This document shows positions 11,300 to 22,100 of a stretch of DNA of 60,000 nt, in pieces. The DNA is from Takakia lepidozioides (lineage: Eukaryota > Streptophyta > Takakiopsida > Takakiales > Takakiaceae): NCBI GenBank assembly GCA_030704615.1, contig CM060734.1, forward strand, positions 52,594,042 to 52,654,041, given 5' to 3'. The first letter of the stretch is position 1. Each line of letters starts with the position of its first letter. A program made the translations under genes and the position numbers. The notes under the pieces were generated by a model, which had not been told where the DNA came from, searched no databases, and worked only from the letters and a program-made list of their open reading frames with translations.

Positions 11300-11584
11300 A
11301 AATATACCTATAGTGCATATACGGTATGAGGTTGGTAGTGTACCGACCTGTAGTTGGGTAGCTTCTTGGCATAGCAAAGATAATGATGAGCTTAGTTGAG
11401 CTCGTGCAGAGAGTTCTGATTACTGTGCTTAGGTGGTGCAGCGGGTGTGAGAGAAAATGAACGATAGCAGTGTACACTTGGATTGTGAAGCTATGTGTAT
11501 ACTTTCACAATCAGTGTTAATACAATCTCTTTGCTATATCGTTGTGCATAATTCTTGGAGTCAATTCACTGCACTACTTCAACA
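11292..11584 (+). repeat. 3' LTR of element A
   Basis: 293 bp matching 1024-1313. It is preceded by a purine-rich tract (CGAGTGAGAG) and followed by target copy ATATG. Confidence 0.93.
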
Positions 11585-11589
11585 ATATG

Positions 11590-12481
11590 CAAACAAAAGA
11601 TGGAGCAAGAAGGTGCAGGTACTCCTGGAACTCACTTTGTGGAAGTCTATTGTGAGGATGAAGACGAAGTTCTGGCAGAAATGACTGCCTTGATGAGGGA
11701 GAATGATGTGAATGAGGTCAGATTGCCCAGAAACTGAACACCTATGCCGCTGCCAGTTCATGTCAATCCTGGAAGGGTTTCTGAATCTGCACAGGAGGAG
11801 AGTGAAAGCACTACTGGAGCCATACCTAAAGGATCTGCCCCACGCATACCGAGAGGAGTGGAGGTGGGCACCAAGTCCCGAATACTCAGTCACTTTTACA
11901 AAGGAAGAATCTCCATTTCTCCAATGGATCTGATAATGACGGTGCCCGGGGAGTTGGAAAAGTTGAAGGGCTTAGTTAGAGTAGCAGTGACCCAGACAAT
12001 GTAGTTTTGAAGGCCCGGGCATCCTCACACCGGATGTGTTGCGGCAATGGCCACCAATACCATCACATGAATTGGCAATTGTAATGTCAAGAGAGAAAGA
12101 TTAGCTTCTTTCTAAGTGACTCTTTTGTCTGGTGATGGGAATATTAGCTATGGCATGTATATCAGACTGAGCCCGCTCACCTATTTCAGCAGATCATTGG
12201 TAGTACCTGGCTGCAGCACATTAGCCTCCATTTCATAAAATCAGGGTGGCCCACTCTGATGTCTTGCTGGTCTTTGATGTTGTTGATGGTAGGCCTCCGA
12301 GAAGGTTGGAGAAGGTTTTTACCCAAGGGTGTTATATTCCTCAGCACTTTAAGGTTAAGTTTGAGTCTTGTGAGCCTTTTCTCACTTCCGAAAGTTGTAA
12401 ACTGATAATTGCCATTTTTTATTTTATTTTTTTTATTTTTATTTTTTTCGGTCCAACCTTTTTTATTTTTTACCTCTTATA
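11590..12481 (+). other. Unassigned stretch with weak open frames and an AT-rich run
   Basis: Short open frames lie at 11555-11737, 11744-12004 (86 codons, Pro/Ser/Gly-rich start, then SPMDLIMTVPGELEKLKGL) and 12246-12482. I recognise no domain in them. They could be remnants of another transposon or exons of an unknown gene. A T/A-rich run covers 12412-12480. Confidence 0.35.
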
Positions 12482-12592
12482 ACAGGAAGGTGGACACCTT
12501 CATGACACACCAGACGGTGGTTTGAACCCACAACCACATCCAACGTGGTATGTGCCCATTACCACTGGGCTACGTGCTGGTTGTCATTCTAT
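12482..12592 (-). mobile_element. tRNA-derived SINE-like insertion
   Basis: On the minus strand, TAGCCCAGTGGTAATGGGC (A-box-like) is followed about 30 bp later by GTGGGTTCAAACCACC (B-box-like, GGTTCAAACC), the spacing of a pol III internal promoter. A related head lies at 56093-56143. The tail runs into the A/T-rich stretch at 12412-12480. Target duplications were not found. Confidence 0.6.
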
Positions 12593-12635
12593 TCCTATGT
12601 TGGCATGGAATAAAAGACAACACAGGTAACATTAC

Positions 12636-12893
12636 CAAGGCTTGAAGTTGAATAGTATCACTTTTATATGTGTACTCTCTGCATGTAGCCATGCTGGTCT
12701 AGTGGATGAAGGCAGATACTACTTTGGCTAAATGCCAATGAAACCAAACAGTGTGGTGTGACGGGCCTTGCTTGGGGCCTGCAGAATCCATTGCAATGTG
12801 GAGATAGTTGAACGTGCGGCAACATCTAATTCTCAAGTGGCATGAACAGGACGCTGCAACTTATGTGTTGCTATCAAACATCTATGCCGCAAC
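12636..12893 (+). pseudogene. PPR-DYW gene remnant, upstream part
   Basis: Translation from 12636 reads [20 protein letters not shown], then LVDEGRYYF, a typical plant PPR repeat/E-domain approach. It jumps to MPMKPNSVV (about 40 codons expected in between are missing) and then CRIHCNVEIVERAA and DAATYVLLSNIYAA, the E motif. Stops and frame changes show decay. The sequence breaks at 12893, where element C is inserted, and continues at 17963. PPR-DYW proteins are organelle RNA-editing factors. Confidence 0.85.
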
Positions 12894-13200
12894 TGTGAAA
12901 ACACCTATTCTATCCAAAGTCAATCACACACATAATCGTGTAAAACATAGAACTAGATTAAATAGATCTTATATCAAGAGAGAAAGTGTTCACAAGAGAG
13001 ATCTGCACTCTTTGTGTCTCGGCTGAGTCTGGTGGTACTACATCTACTCAACTGTTGAGCTCTGTACCGTTCCACACTCCTTGGTGACTTCAACCACCTA
13101 ACCTCAGATGTAAGACTTGGATGTAACTGCACATCCTTAATCTATAATCTAATACATCCTACATTATACACTGACAGAGAATTATAGATGTATTCCTTCA
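12894..13200 (-). repeat. 3' LTR of element C
   Basis: 307 bp. It is followed on the plus strand by CTCCCACT, the complement of polypurine tract AGTGGGAG (13201-13208). Confidence 0.93.
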
Positions 13201-13206
13201 CTCCCA

Positions 13207-14160
13207 CTAATACTTTGGCAGTATATACGTAGTGTCTTCCATCTTGTCTGAATCTTGCTTTGGCTTCTTGTTCCACTTCAATCCAGCCCCTCTCGCACAA
13301 AGAAAATGTTGCTCCTTCGGAATGCTCTTCGTCAAGAAATCAGCAATCATTTCAGATGTTGTAAAGTACTCCAATGTCATTTCCTTCGACTGGACCTTTT
13401 CTCGTATGTAGTGATACTGGATGTCAATATGCTTACTACGAGCATGAAACTTAGGATTTGCAGATAGCGCTATTGCACTTTGATTATCTGCATAAATTAT
13501 AGTAGTCTTCTTCTGAACAAATCCCAAGTCCATCATCAGACTCCTGAGCCACACTGCCTCTGCTGCAGCCTTTGATAAAACCATGTATTCGGATTTAGTA
13601 CTTGACAAAGCCACGGACCTCTGCATTTTGCTTGACCAGCTTACTGCATCACTTGCTAGCTTGAAGCAAAAACCCGATGTTGAATGTCAAGTGTCTATGT
13701 CTTCAGCCCAATTCACGTCTGAAAAACCTATTAGAGTTGCTTCTTTGTCCGATTTACAATACTGAATTCCAATGTGAAAAGTGCCTTTTATGTACCTCAT
13801 CACCCTCTTTGCTGCCTGCCAATGAGGCTCTCCGGGGCTCGATAGGAATTGAGCGAGACTACCCACTGCAAATGAGCAATCAAATCGGGTGTTGACAACA
13901 GCATGCATCAAACAACCGACTGCTTGTGAATAAGACACTTCTTGCATCAAAGCTTTTCCATATTCAGTTTGTGGGCAATTTGACTTTGTTAGCTTCTCCC
14001 TGGTCTCCATTGGGGTGTTAATTGGCTTACAATTTTCCATTTCGAATCTTTGCAGCACTCCAAGCAAATACATTTCTTGCAACAATCTGATCCATCCTTC
14101 TCCCCTGTTTCTTGAAATCTGCATCCCAAGGCAGTAGTGAATCTCCCCCATATCCATCAT
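13207..14160 (-). pseudogene. Element C RT C-terminus and RNase H
   Basis: 13687-14160 has the RT thumb (YCLGMQISRN, TRFDCSFAVGSLAQF, KRVMRYIKGT) and the start of RNase H (GFSDVNWAEDIDT, then a stop). 13207-13626 has the rest (VALSSTKSEYMVLS, YADNQSAIALSANPKFHARS, KHIDIQYHYIRE). The wording (STKSEY, KHIDIQYH) is that of typical Tork/Tnt1-like plant elements and differs from the TEAEY type in A, B, D, E and F. Confidence 0.9.
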
Positions 14161-14193
14161 TTCAAATTCAGATCCGAGGAGCTTCTTGATCTC

Positions 14194-15159
14194 TTACAAG
14201 AAATTCACATCATTGCTAGCCAATATAGTATCATCAACATATAATGCCAGAATAAGGTAACTCGTGCTCTTCCGCTGCACGTAGACGTTCGAATCAGCTA
14301 CGCTTCGATCAAACCCTATTGTCATTAAATAGGTGTCAAATCTTTGGTACCATGCCCATGATGATTGCTTGAGCCCGTAAAGTGATTTATTCAGCTTACA
14401 AGCTAAACCAAATTTGCTCTCTTGTATGACTCCTTCTGGGAACTCCATATAAATGTCTTCTTCTATGAAGCCATTCAAGAAGACAGTCTTAACATCAAGT
14501 TGTTGAACTTGATCAACCAAATCAAACTGAGCCGCAAGCGCAAGTATCACTCGTATAGATGCTAATTTGACTACTGGTGAAAAGGTCTTTGTATAATCTA
14601 GTCTAGATATCTGTGAGTATCATTTTGCTACCAATCTTGCTTTATAGCGATCCACACTCCCATCTGCCCGAAGTTTTACTTTGAACAGCCATTTACAACC
14701 TATAGGTTTTCTATTATCTGGTAGCTCCATGACTGTCCATGTTTTGTTTCTTCTTAAAGATTCCAGCTCAGAATCTATAGCATTCTTCCATTGTTCCACT
14801 TCGGAACAAGATAAAGCCTCCTTCAAGGTAACAGGTTCATTTACAGAAGCTTGTGTGAAAAGTGCTCTCCAGGGTTTCCTACCTTCTATACTCTCAATCA
14901 ACCTATTAGGTGGTTTCTTGATTCTAGTAGATCGTCTATTTCCTGGTGAGCTTGATGTCTCTCTCCTAGCCTGTCTTGAATCCCTCAGTGGTGATGGTAG
15001 TGCTCCCACTACTTGACTTGGCCTAGGAAACTGAGAGGGTATTTGAGAAGGTTGCACACTTGGACTTGTGTGAGTGTTTTGTGGTACTATGTGAGTGCGA
15101 GGAAGTGGTAAATTATTAGTGTTTGCATACTGCTTAAAGAAAGATCGATCTAATAGCAT
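14194..15159 (-). pseudogene. Element C reverse transcriptase core
   Basis: 14620-15159 carries the linker and RT start (WTVMELPDNRKPIGCKW, LRADGSVDRYKARLVAK). 14194-14550 carries QQLDVKTVFLNGFIEEDIYM, SLYGLKQSSWAWYQRF and the catalytic ALYVDDTILA. Both catalytic aspartate sites are intact. A stop and frameshift between 14551 and 14619 separate the parts. Confidence 0.9.
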
Positions 15160-15183
15160 TGAATCTTTGTCTGCTTGTGTTCC

Positions 15184-16328
15184 TTATTCTATAGCATCTC
15201 CCACTGTGTCATTACTATCCTCATGGAATATCACATCTCTGCAAATGATAATTGTCTTTTGTATGGTCATTAATCTGTAACCCTTAGTCTGTTCACTATA
15301 GCCCAAAAATGTACACTCGACAGTGTGTGAGTCTAGTTTGCGTCTATTATCCTTCTGTACTAGTGCAAAGACCTGCAAGTGTGATACATCAGGTTTCACC
15401 CTGTCCATAACTCTATGGGTGTTTTGTTATTCTGTAGAGCTTTGGTTGGTGACTTATTCTGTAGGTATGTGGCAGTCATAAGAGCTTCACCCCAATAGAC
15501 ATTTGGTAAGCTAGAATGGTGTAGCATGGAAAGTACTGCTTCCACTAAGGTCCTATTTTTCCTCTCAGACACCCCATTCTGTTGTGGTGTTCCTGCTACA
15601 GTAAACTGCCTCTTTATGCCACTCTCTTGACAGAATAAATTAAACTCATTAGAAATGTATTCACCACCCCCATCAGCCCTTAGAACCTTGATCTTCTTAC
15701 TTAGCTGATTTTCAACCAGTAACTTATACTGTTTAAACCTCTCAAATGCCTCTGACTTTTGTTTTAACAAATAAACAACAGTAAACCTTGAAAGATCATC
15801 TATAAATGTGATGAAATACTTAAACCCGTTGTGTGTGAGAGTTTGCATCGGTCCACAAATGTCAGTATGTACGAGGCCTGACAGTTCAGTAGCTCTCGTG
15901 CCTCCCTCTACAGGGAATTTCTCTCGGTGTTGTTTTCCTGAGATGCAATCTCTACATAATGTTAGTTTCATAACACCTACTGAATCTAGCCCTCTAACCA
16001 TTGAGTTAGTTTGCATCTGATGCATTCTAGCTTGGTTCATCTGACCTAATCTACAGTGCCATGGGTATGCCTTGTTAGTCTCTAAGACAGTTGGCATTGC
16101 CATGACTTGTGAGTTCTGTAATGCAGTTCCTAGCTTATAGAGTCCGTTCTCTATCTCACATTTTGCTATGAGATTTCCCTTGGAATTCTTCAGGTTACAA
16201 CAACCTTCTTTTATGTTCATATCTCCCCCAGCTAGGTCTGATTGCTTAATAGAAAATAAATTCTTCTTGAGACCTGATACATAGAGCACGTCAGGTACCT
16301 CCCTTCGCTGTCCATTGCACAACAACAC
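15184..16328 (-). pseudogene. Element C protease C-terminus and integrase
   Basis: 15396-16328 contains the pre-integrase region, the zinc domain (WHCRLGQM ... CRDCISGKQHREKF), the DDE core (HTDICGPM, FIDDLSRF, RADGGGEY, TPQQNGVSERKNRT) and WGEALMTATYL. A TAG at 15396 truncates it. 15184-15408 holds the C-terminal segment (DVSHLQVFALV, ECTFLGYSEQTKGYRL, CRDVIFHED). Confidence 0.92.
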
Positions 16329-16391
16329 AATGGCTGACCCTTGGCCTGCTATTTCATGTGTTGAGTCATCCCCTAAATAGACAACCTGTCC

Positions 16392-17419
16392 CTATCTCCA
16401 CTCTTTGTATGTCGCAAAAGTGTGTATGTCATACGCCATGTGTTGTGTGGCTCCTGAGTCCACATACCAAGTTGAATCTTTCCCTTTACTTATGATCATC
16501 GCTACTACATAGAGCTGATTGCCTTCGACTGCAACATGTCCTTGTGTTGCTTGTTTATTTGCTGCTTTAGCTGCAATCCTCTTCCTACAGTCCTTAATCA
16601 TATGTCCAAACTTCTTAAAAAAAAAACACTTGATTTGCTTTTTCTTTCCTTTATTTGAGTTTGATCTTTGCCATCCTCCTTCTTGACACTACTTTTGTCC
16701 TCATTTTGCTTCTTCCTATTAAAACTATTATATGTACTAGACTTCTGTCCAGAATATAATGCAGTTTTTGAATCTGTAGCAGGTCCAAGACTCATCATTA
16801 AAGTTTCCTCCTGTATTAAGTCTGTAATTAAAGACTGTAGACTTATATTTGGCTGTCTCCTAAAAGAGCCTATAAATGTCCGATCACTCATCGGCATACT
16901 CCTCATTAGGGATAAGACAACATCCTCGTCTGACATAGGGGAACTAGCAGCGGAAAGCTGTTCTACCAAAGATCTGAAGACATGTATATGCTTAGTGACA
17001 TTTTCATTCTCTTTCATTTTTAAAGTTTGAATTTTGTCTCTAAGGTACATTTTGGTTACTGCATCCTTTGATTCATATAACCTTGTCAACTCTCGGTATG
17101 CTTCAAAAGCTGATGTACACGACTGTACATGTGACACTACACTATTGTCCAAGCAGTTATTAATTATGGTGAGTGAGAGGGCATCTCTCTCTTCCCAGTT
17201 CACTATTCTCCCAACATTTGTGGCTGGAAGCGCTTGTTGCCCAGCAGCAATCTGTGCTGCCGTGGGAGCCACTGGTTTTAACTCTGTCCCTACGACTAGA
17301 GCCCATAGTTTTTCTGCTTTTAACAGTAGTGTTACTCTATGCTTCCACACATGGAAGTATGTGCCGTCAAACTTAGGAATATGCTCACATCTACTCTTTG
17401 AGCCATTCCAGTCTTTCAA
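16392..17419 (-). pseudogene. Element C Gag and protease
   Basis: 16598-17419 is Gag (FDGTYFHVWKHRVTLLL), frameshifted at a homopolymer run (16616-16627). The zinc knuckle is degenerate (KCFFFKKFGHMIKDC, second Cys lost). 16392-16601 holds the protease with the canonical WYVDSGATQHM. The frame ends at a stop after YKEW(R). No clean ATG start remains. Confidence 0.9.
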
Positions 17420-17640
17420 TCAATTATCACTTTCCAAGAAAGCATGAACATCACAGAATTCAGGCCATGTTAGAACTTGTGTTCTTCTATAAGAAACAGA
17501 ATTCTTCCACGCTGATGCATTGTGGAGAATTGTTAGTTCTCTCCTCCAAACTCTATCGACTCCTTTTAATTTCATTGTGTGTCTCGAAATTATTAGTTCG
17601 TTCTCATTAGTGACACTCTCTCTCCCGAGCCACAACCATG

Positions 17641-17652
17641 GCTCTGATACCA
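17641..17652 (-). promoter_or_regulatory. Primer-binding site of C (tRNA-Met 3' end)
   Basis: Minus-strand TGGTATCAGAGC is adjacent to the LTR. It is the usual plant Copia site complementary to a tRNA-Met 3' end. This contrasts with the anticodon-arm sites of A, B, D, E and F. Confidence 0.9.
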
Positions 17653-17962
17653 TGTGAAAACACCTATTCTATCCAAAGTCAATCACACACATAATCGTGT
17701 AAAACATAGAACTAGATTAAATAGATCTTACATCAAGAGAGAAAGTGTTCACAAGAGAGATCTGCACTCTCTGTGTCTCGGCTGAGTCTGGTGATACTAC
17801 ATCTACTCAACTGTTGAGCTCTGTACCGTTCCACATTCCTTGGTGACTTCAACCACCTAACCACTTCAGATGTAAGACTTGGATGTAACTGCACATCCTT
17901 AATCTATAATCTAGTACATCCTACACTATACACTGACAGAGAATTATAGATGTATTCCTTCA
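17653..17962 (-). repeat. 5' LTR of element C
   Basis: 310 bp, near-identical to 12894-13200. Confidence 0.93.
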
Positions 17963-18329
17963 GCAGCTGGCAGGTGGGATGATTGTGCAATGTGGGAAAA
18001 TTAATGAAGGCCAGAGGGGTCAGAAAGGAGCCAGGTTGCTGCTGCATTGAGGTCAACAACAGTTTGTTGTAGTCGACAGACGGCATCCAAAAATTGAGAA
18101 TATCCATGATGCTGAGCTGAGGAGATTGTTAGGGGAGATGAAGGAGGCAGGGTATGTGCCTGACACGCGCTTTGTATTGCATGATGTGGGTGAGGAGCAG
18201 AAGGAATTTTGTCTTTGCCACCACAGTGAGAAGCTCCAAGATTGTTGGCCGAGTAATTGTTACGGGATGCTAACCGCTTTCACCAAGTGCTTCGAAGATG
18301 GGGTTTGCTCTTGTGGGGATTACTGGTGA
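17963..18329 (+). pseudogene. PPR-DYW gene remnant, E+/DYW end
   Basis: It resumes the E motif after element C (AAGRWDDCAMW), then KLMKARGVRKEPGC, the E+ region and the DYW domain (LGEMKEAGYVPDTRFVLHDV, HHSEKL), ending FEDGVCSCGDYW then TGA at 18327-18329. The CxDCH zinc motif normally between the HSEKL box and the C-terminus is missing (deletion). In-frame stops lie near 17996 and 18050. The gene is dead even without element C. Confidence 0.88.
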
Positions 18330-19188
18330 AAGGATGTGTTCCTAGAAAGGTGCGAGTGTCTTGCTTCATTCATTGATCTATGTAGCTACTTGGTTGATCT
18401 ACCATCCTGAGATATATGGCTATGATGTAGGACATTTCATCTGGCATATCAACCTTCTGATAGCCCGTAGTGGGAAATCAGAGTGCTGTCCTAATTCTGG
18501 TGTGGATGGTGGAGCTTCCTCAAAGCTTGTAAATGAAAGTGAATATGATCTGTAATGAGCTTGATTAGAGGGACAGCCTTGAGTAGCCATTTGAGTAGCC
18601 AGTCTGAACCGGGGAAGCCCTTTAGGAAATTAGACAATCCCTCCACACCGCTTTTGCTTTTAAAACCTTAGATTTAGTCTGGGAGCCTGAGTGAAAATAA
18701 GAGAAAAGGAGAAAGGAGTGAATTAGTTGTGAAGCTTCAACTGCACTGCTCCCTCCAATCCACGTACACTCTTCTCCTTGTGACAGTTTGTGGGAGAGAT
18801 GAAGGGCTTCTTAACGGCCCTTTTCCCCCCAAAGGATGACAAAGGCTTGAAAGTGAAGGAGTGACAGATCGATACATCTTAACAGCTTCTTCGTGCCACA
18901 TCACGCCCAAGAGGTCTGCGCTGTTCATACTAAGCAGGCTTTGCCAAGGCTAAGTACAAGTAGAGGCCCTAAGAGGTCACGCAGACGCATTTCAGTCTGT
19001 AAAAGACCAACCCCAAAATTTTAACTTTTTCAGCATTGCTGTACAAGTATCACCAATTGAAAGTGTTCGAATATTGCATACACTCATTTCTATAAGAGGC
19101 AACTAGAGGAGTAATTATATTGTTACAAAATATACATGTAGAGCCTTGACTGGAAGCTATCCACTATTTGAAAGGTGAGGTTGCAAAA
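18330..19188. other. Intergenic stretch, nothing recognised
   Basis: Between the PPR stop and the stop codon of the kinase gene (minus strand). The last few hundred bases probably include the kinase 3' UTR. No coding motif or repeat family member was recognised. Confidence 0.4.
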
Positions 19189-22100
19189 TCAGAGAATGGT
19201 ACATCGTTTGTCCCCGGAAATATTTACATGGGACTTCCGATTTTTTCTCCTGAGATTTGATAGAATGTCCTCCAAGCGCACAATGATGCTTGCAAAGGTT
19301 GGGCGCTTATTGGGATCCTTGTCCCAGCATTGCCGCAGCAAACTGCCATAGCCACTCCTAATCTGTTAATGAACTCTTCTCTCACACACTCTCTTTGGCA
19401 GGAACTCAGAGGTCCATCACAGCTTTTCAGTCTTGTTTTATGTCAACAAAGTTTTCATTTCCCGGGTGATACCTTTAAAGTTCTTCTGGACGTTATGAAA
19501 TAGTTTCTCCTTCGCTTTCACTTACCAGGCACCCACAACCATGTGTACATCTGCTCAAGTTAGATGGTTAGTGAACATTGGTAGAAGCGACATGATCAAT
19601 CACTACACAATCCTTCTTAGTGGATTTTTGGCTGCGTGAGCCCAGTGGCAATCTGAGCTGAGTTTAATGACACGGTGGGTCCTAAGCTTACAACTGCACA
19701 GCCCACAGAACCATAACCACAATGTGGTGTCTAACACAATCACATGGAACAGTCAGTGAGTACATTCTTTTTTTAGAATTGGGTTCTGTAAGAGACCGTC
19801 TTTCAATGGCGAAGGTTATTTCCACAGGGTGAAATATAATGGCATCCGTGTGATACCAAGACAATTGCACCCCAGAGTTCCTGTTTCTCTGATATCCATG
19901 GCTATGAAAAACTTTACACCTGAAGATCCTATAATTGTTATTGAGACAAAAGGAGGAGCAGAAGTACTCACTCTTTCATGTCGGAGGGGTATGAACTTGC
20001 AGTGAAGGCTGGCCGCTTCCCATCACGAGCCCGCTCTAGGGCTACATCCTTTGATAGCTGGAATTTTGATTGAGGCCCACCCTCAAACATCTACACAGCA
20101 ACTTACCCAACAATTCAGTAGTAAGTTTGAGTAGTAAGTTTTAGTGTTGAAATCCATTATTCATGAGTTCATGTAGAGGTGTCCATGATCCATGAATCTT
20201 GCTGCCGGAATTCTTTCTTTCTATTAATGGCCTTTCCTACATACCAACATTATTCAGTCTTCTTGATTCTTGATTCTGGGTGGGAAAAGAATTTGGAGCC
20301 ATTACAGTCATCTTTTCTCCAAGCAATGCTTGGCGCCAAGAGCACAACTCCATCTCAGATCCTAGGGGCAGAGTTCGCATGTGTACCATTGCAATCCGAG
20401 GCCCTCTTCCGGCTTACAATCTTTCTCCATACCCAAGGGGCTCGTGGCTAGGGCCCTCACAACATCTATGAGGCTCAAAGCTGCAGGTTTCAGGAACTCC
20501 TGGTATGCTCGAGTGGACAGTTTATTTCAACGTAACGGACTTTCTTCCGCTTTCCTATTACCGATGAATCCAGATGAGGTGGACATCACGTCCAGACATG
20601 ACCGCAACAGACTCATTAGGAGAGAGCTTATGGAATTACATGTCCAGAGAACTTGGAAGCTACCCAATCTCACAACAAAGCTCCACTTCTATCGAGAGAC
20701 ATTCTTGGTGCTCCGCGACAATAGAATCTTGAGACCAAATTACCTTTCAGCATCCTTATCTCCTTCCCTACTGAGGGCATTGGGGCGGTTCAGGGTGGGT
20801 TCCCACAACCTACGGATAGAGACTGGCAGATGGGAAAACCTGCAACGGGAGGACCGCCTATGTCCAGCTTGCATAGGGCGCAGCCAGGAAATCGAAACTG
20901 AAGAACACTTCTTCTTCTACTGCCCTCTATACTACGAGATCCGTGGGAGATTCCACTGTTTATTCAGTGAAACCCAAACTCTGACTGATGTCTTCCACTA
21001 TGAGGATAAAAAATGCTTGGCAGCCTACCTGCACGAGGCCTTCACCCTCGACATTCGCTAGAACATTAATTGTGGTTTCTGGACTTGTTCCTCTCTCATG
21101 TTTCCATTTTGTCCCATAAGCTCTATGAGCTTTCCGCGGACGTTATAAAGTACCATTTCATTTCATTTCATTTCTAGAGGCATATATATAGCAGGGGAAG
21201 CACAATGATAGATTCTCAAGAAGTCACAGTGAAATCGGAGGTGGAACAATAATGGAAGAGACCATACCTCTTGAACAATGATACCAAAGGAGAAGACATC
21301 AACACTCCTGTCATAGATCTCATGCAAAAACACTTCCGGAGCCATGTACCTATCTGCTCCTTCAAGAGTCCCATCCACATGCTTTAGTAATAGCCAGAAA
21401 TTCCACACTCCGTGACCCACATCTATGCCATAGAAGCTGACAGTGGGTCCAAACTCAAGTAGAGGAAATGAAATGAAATGAAATGGTGCTTTATAACGTC
21501 CGCGGAAAGCTCATAGAGCTTATGGGACAAAATGGAAAGAAAAACATGAGAGAAAACAGGAAACCAGAGTCAAAGATAAGAACTATTGTTCGAGTGATTG
21601 TCTAAGGGCGAATGCCTCGTGCAGGTAGGCTGCCAAGCATTTCTAAACCTCATAGTGAAAGACCTCAGTGAGAGATTGGGTTCCACTGAATAGACAATGG
21701 AATCTCCCACGGATCTCATAGTATAGAGGGCAATAGAAGAAGTGTTCTTCAGTTTCAATTTCCTGGTTGCGCCCCTGTGCAAGCTGGACAGAGGCGGTTC
21801 TCCCGCTGCAGGTTTTTCTGGTTGCCATAAACATCACAGAGAGAGAGACAAAACGAGAGAGAAAGAGAGAGAGGGGCTCACATGACCCTGTCTCGCCTGT
21901 CATTGCATAAAAACCAACCCCAACACCTTTCTTTGTTGATGATGCATCCAGAAGCTTACCGAGTCCAAAATCAGCCACCTTCAAATGGCCCGCATCATGT
22001 TGCAGTAGATTTCTGGCTCCCACAATGACAATAAAACCCAAGATCTTGTAAAGCTTACAGTTTGAATAAATTGAGATACCAAACCCTATTTAGCGTCAGG

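Larger units (their letters stand above)
1024..11584 (+). mobile_element. Copia LTR retrotransposon A (interrupted by nested element B)
   Basis: LTRs lie at 1024-1313 and 11292-11584, both starting TGTTGTAG and ending CTTCAACA. The flanks are ACATG (1019-1023) and ATATG (11585-11589), a 5-bp target duplication with one mismatch. Without B (2460-7707) and its target copy the element is about 5.3 kb. The domain order Gag, protease, integrase, RT, RNase H is that of Ty1/Copia. Several frameshifts and stops make it non-autonomous. The LTR sequence shows it is the same family as element E (38869-43229). Confidence 0.95.
12894..17962 (-). mobile_element. Copia LTR retrotransposon C, inserted in the PPR gene
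   Basis: LTRs are 12894-13200 and 17653-17962 (about 308 bp, TGTGAAAAC...TCCTTCA). Flanks GCAAC (12889-12893) and GCAGC (17963-17967) form a 5-bp target duplication with one mismatch. All Copia domains are present on the minus strand but the frame is broken at least six times. The primer-binding site is the standard plant one, unlike the other five elements. Confidence 0.95.

Noticed and set aside
11744-12004. 86-codon plus-strand frame as a gene
   Set aside because: No domain recognised, no splice context or homolog known to me; kept only as an unassigned stretch.
20381-21061. 226-codon frame as a host gene
   Set aside because: It is the C-terminus of a non-LTR reverse transcriptase with a microsatellite tail, repeated elsewhere in the window, and lies antisense in a kinase intron.
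21643-22041. 132-codon minus-strand frame as one protein
   Set aside because: It fuses kinase exon 8 with intron and LINE sequence by read-through; the splice donor at 21881 ends the exon.
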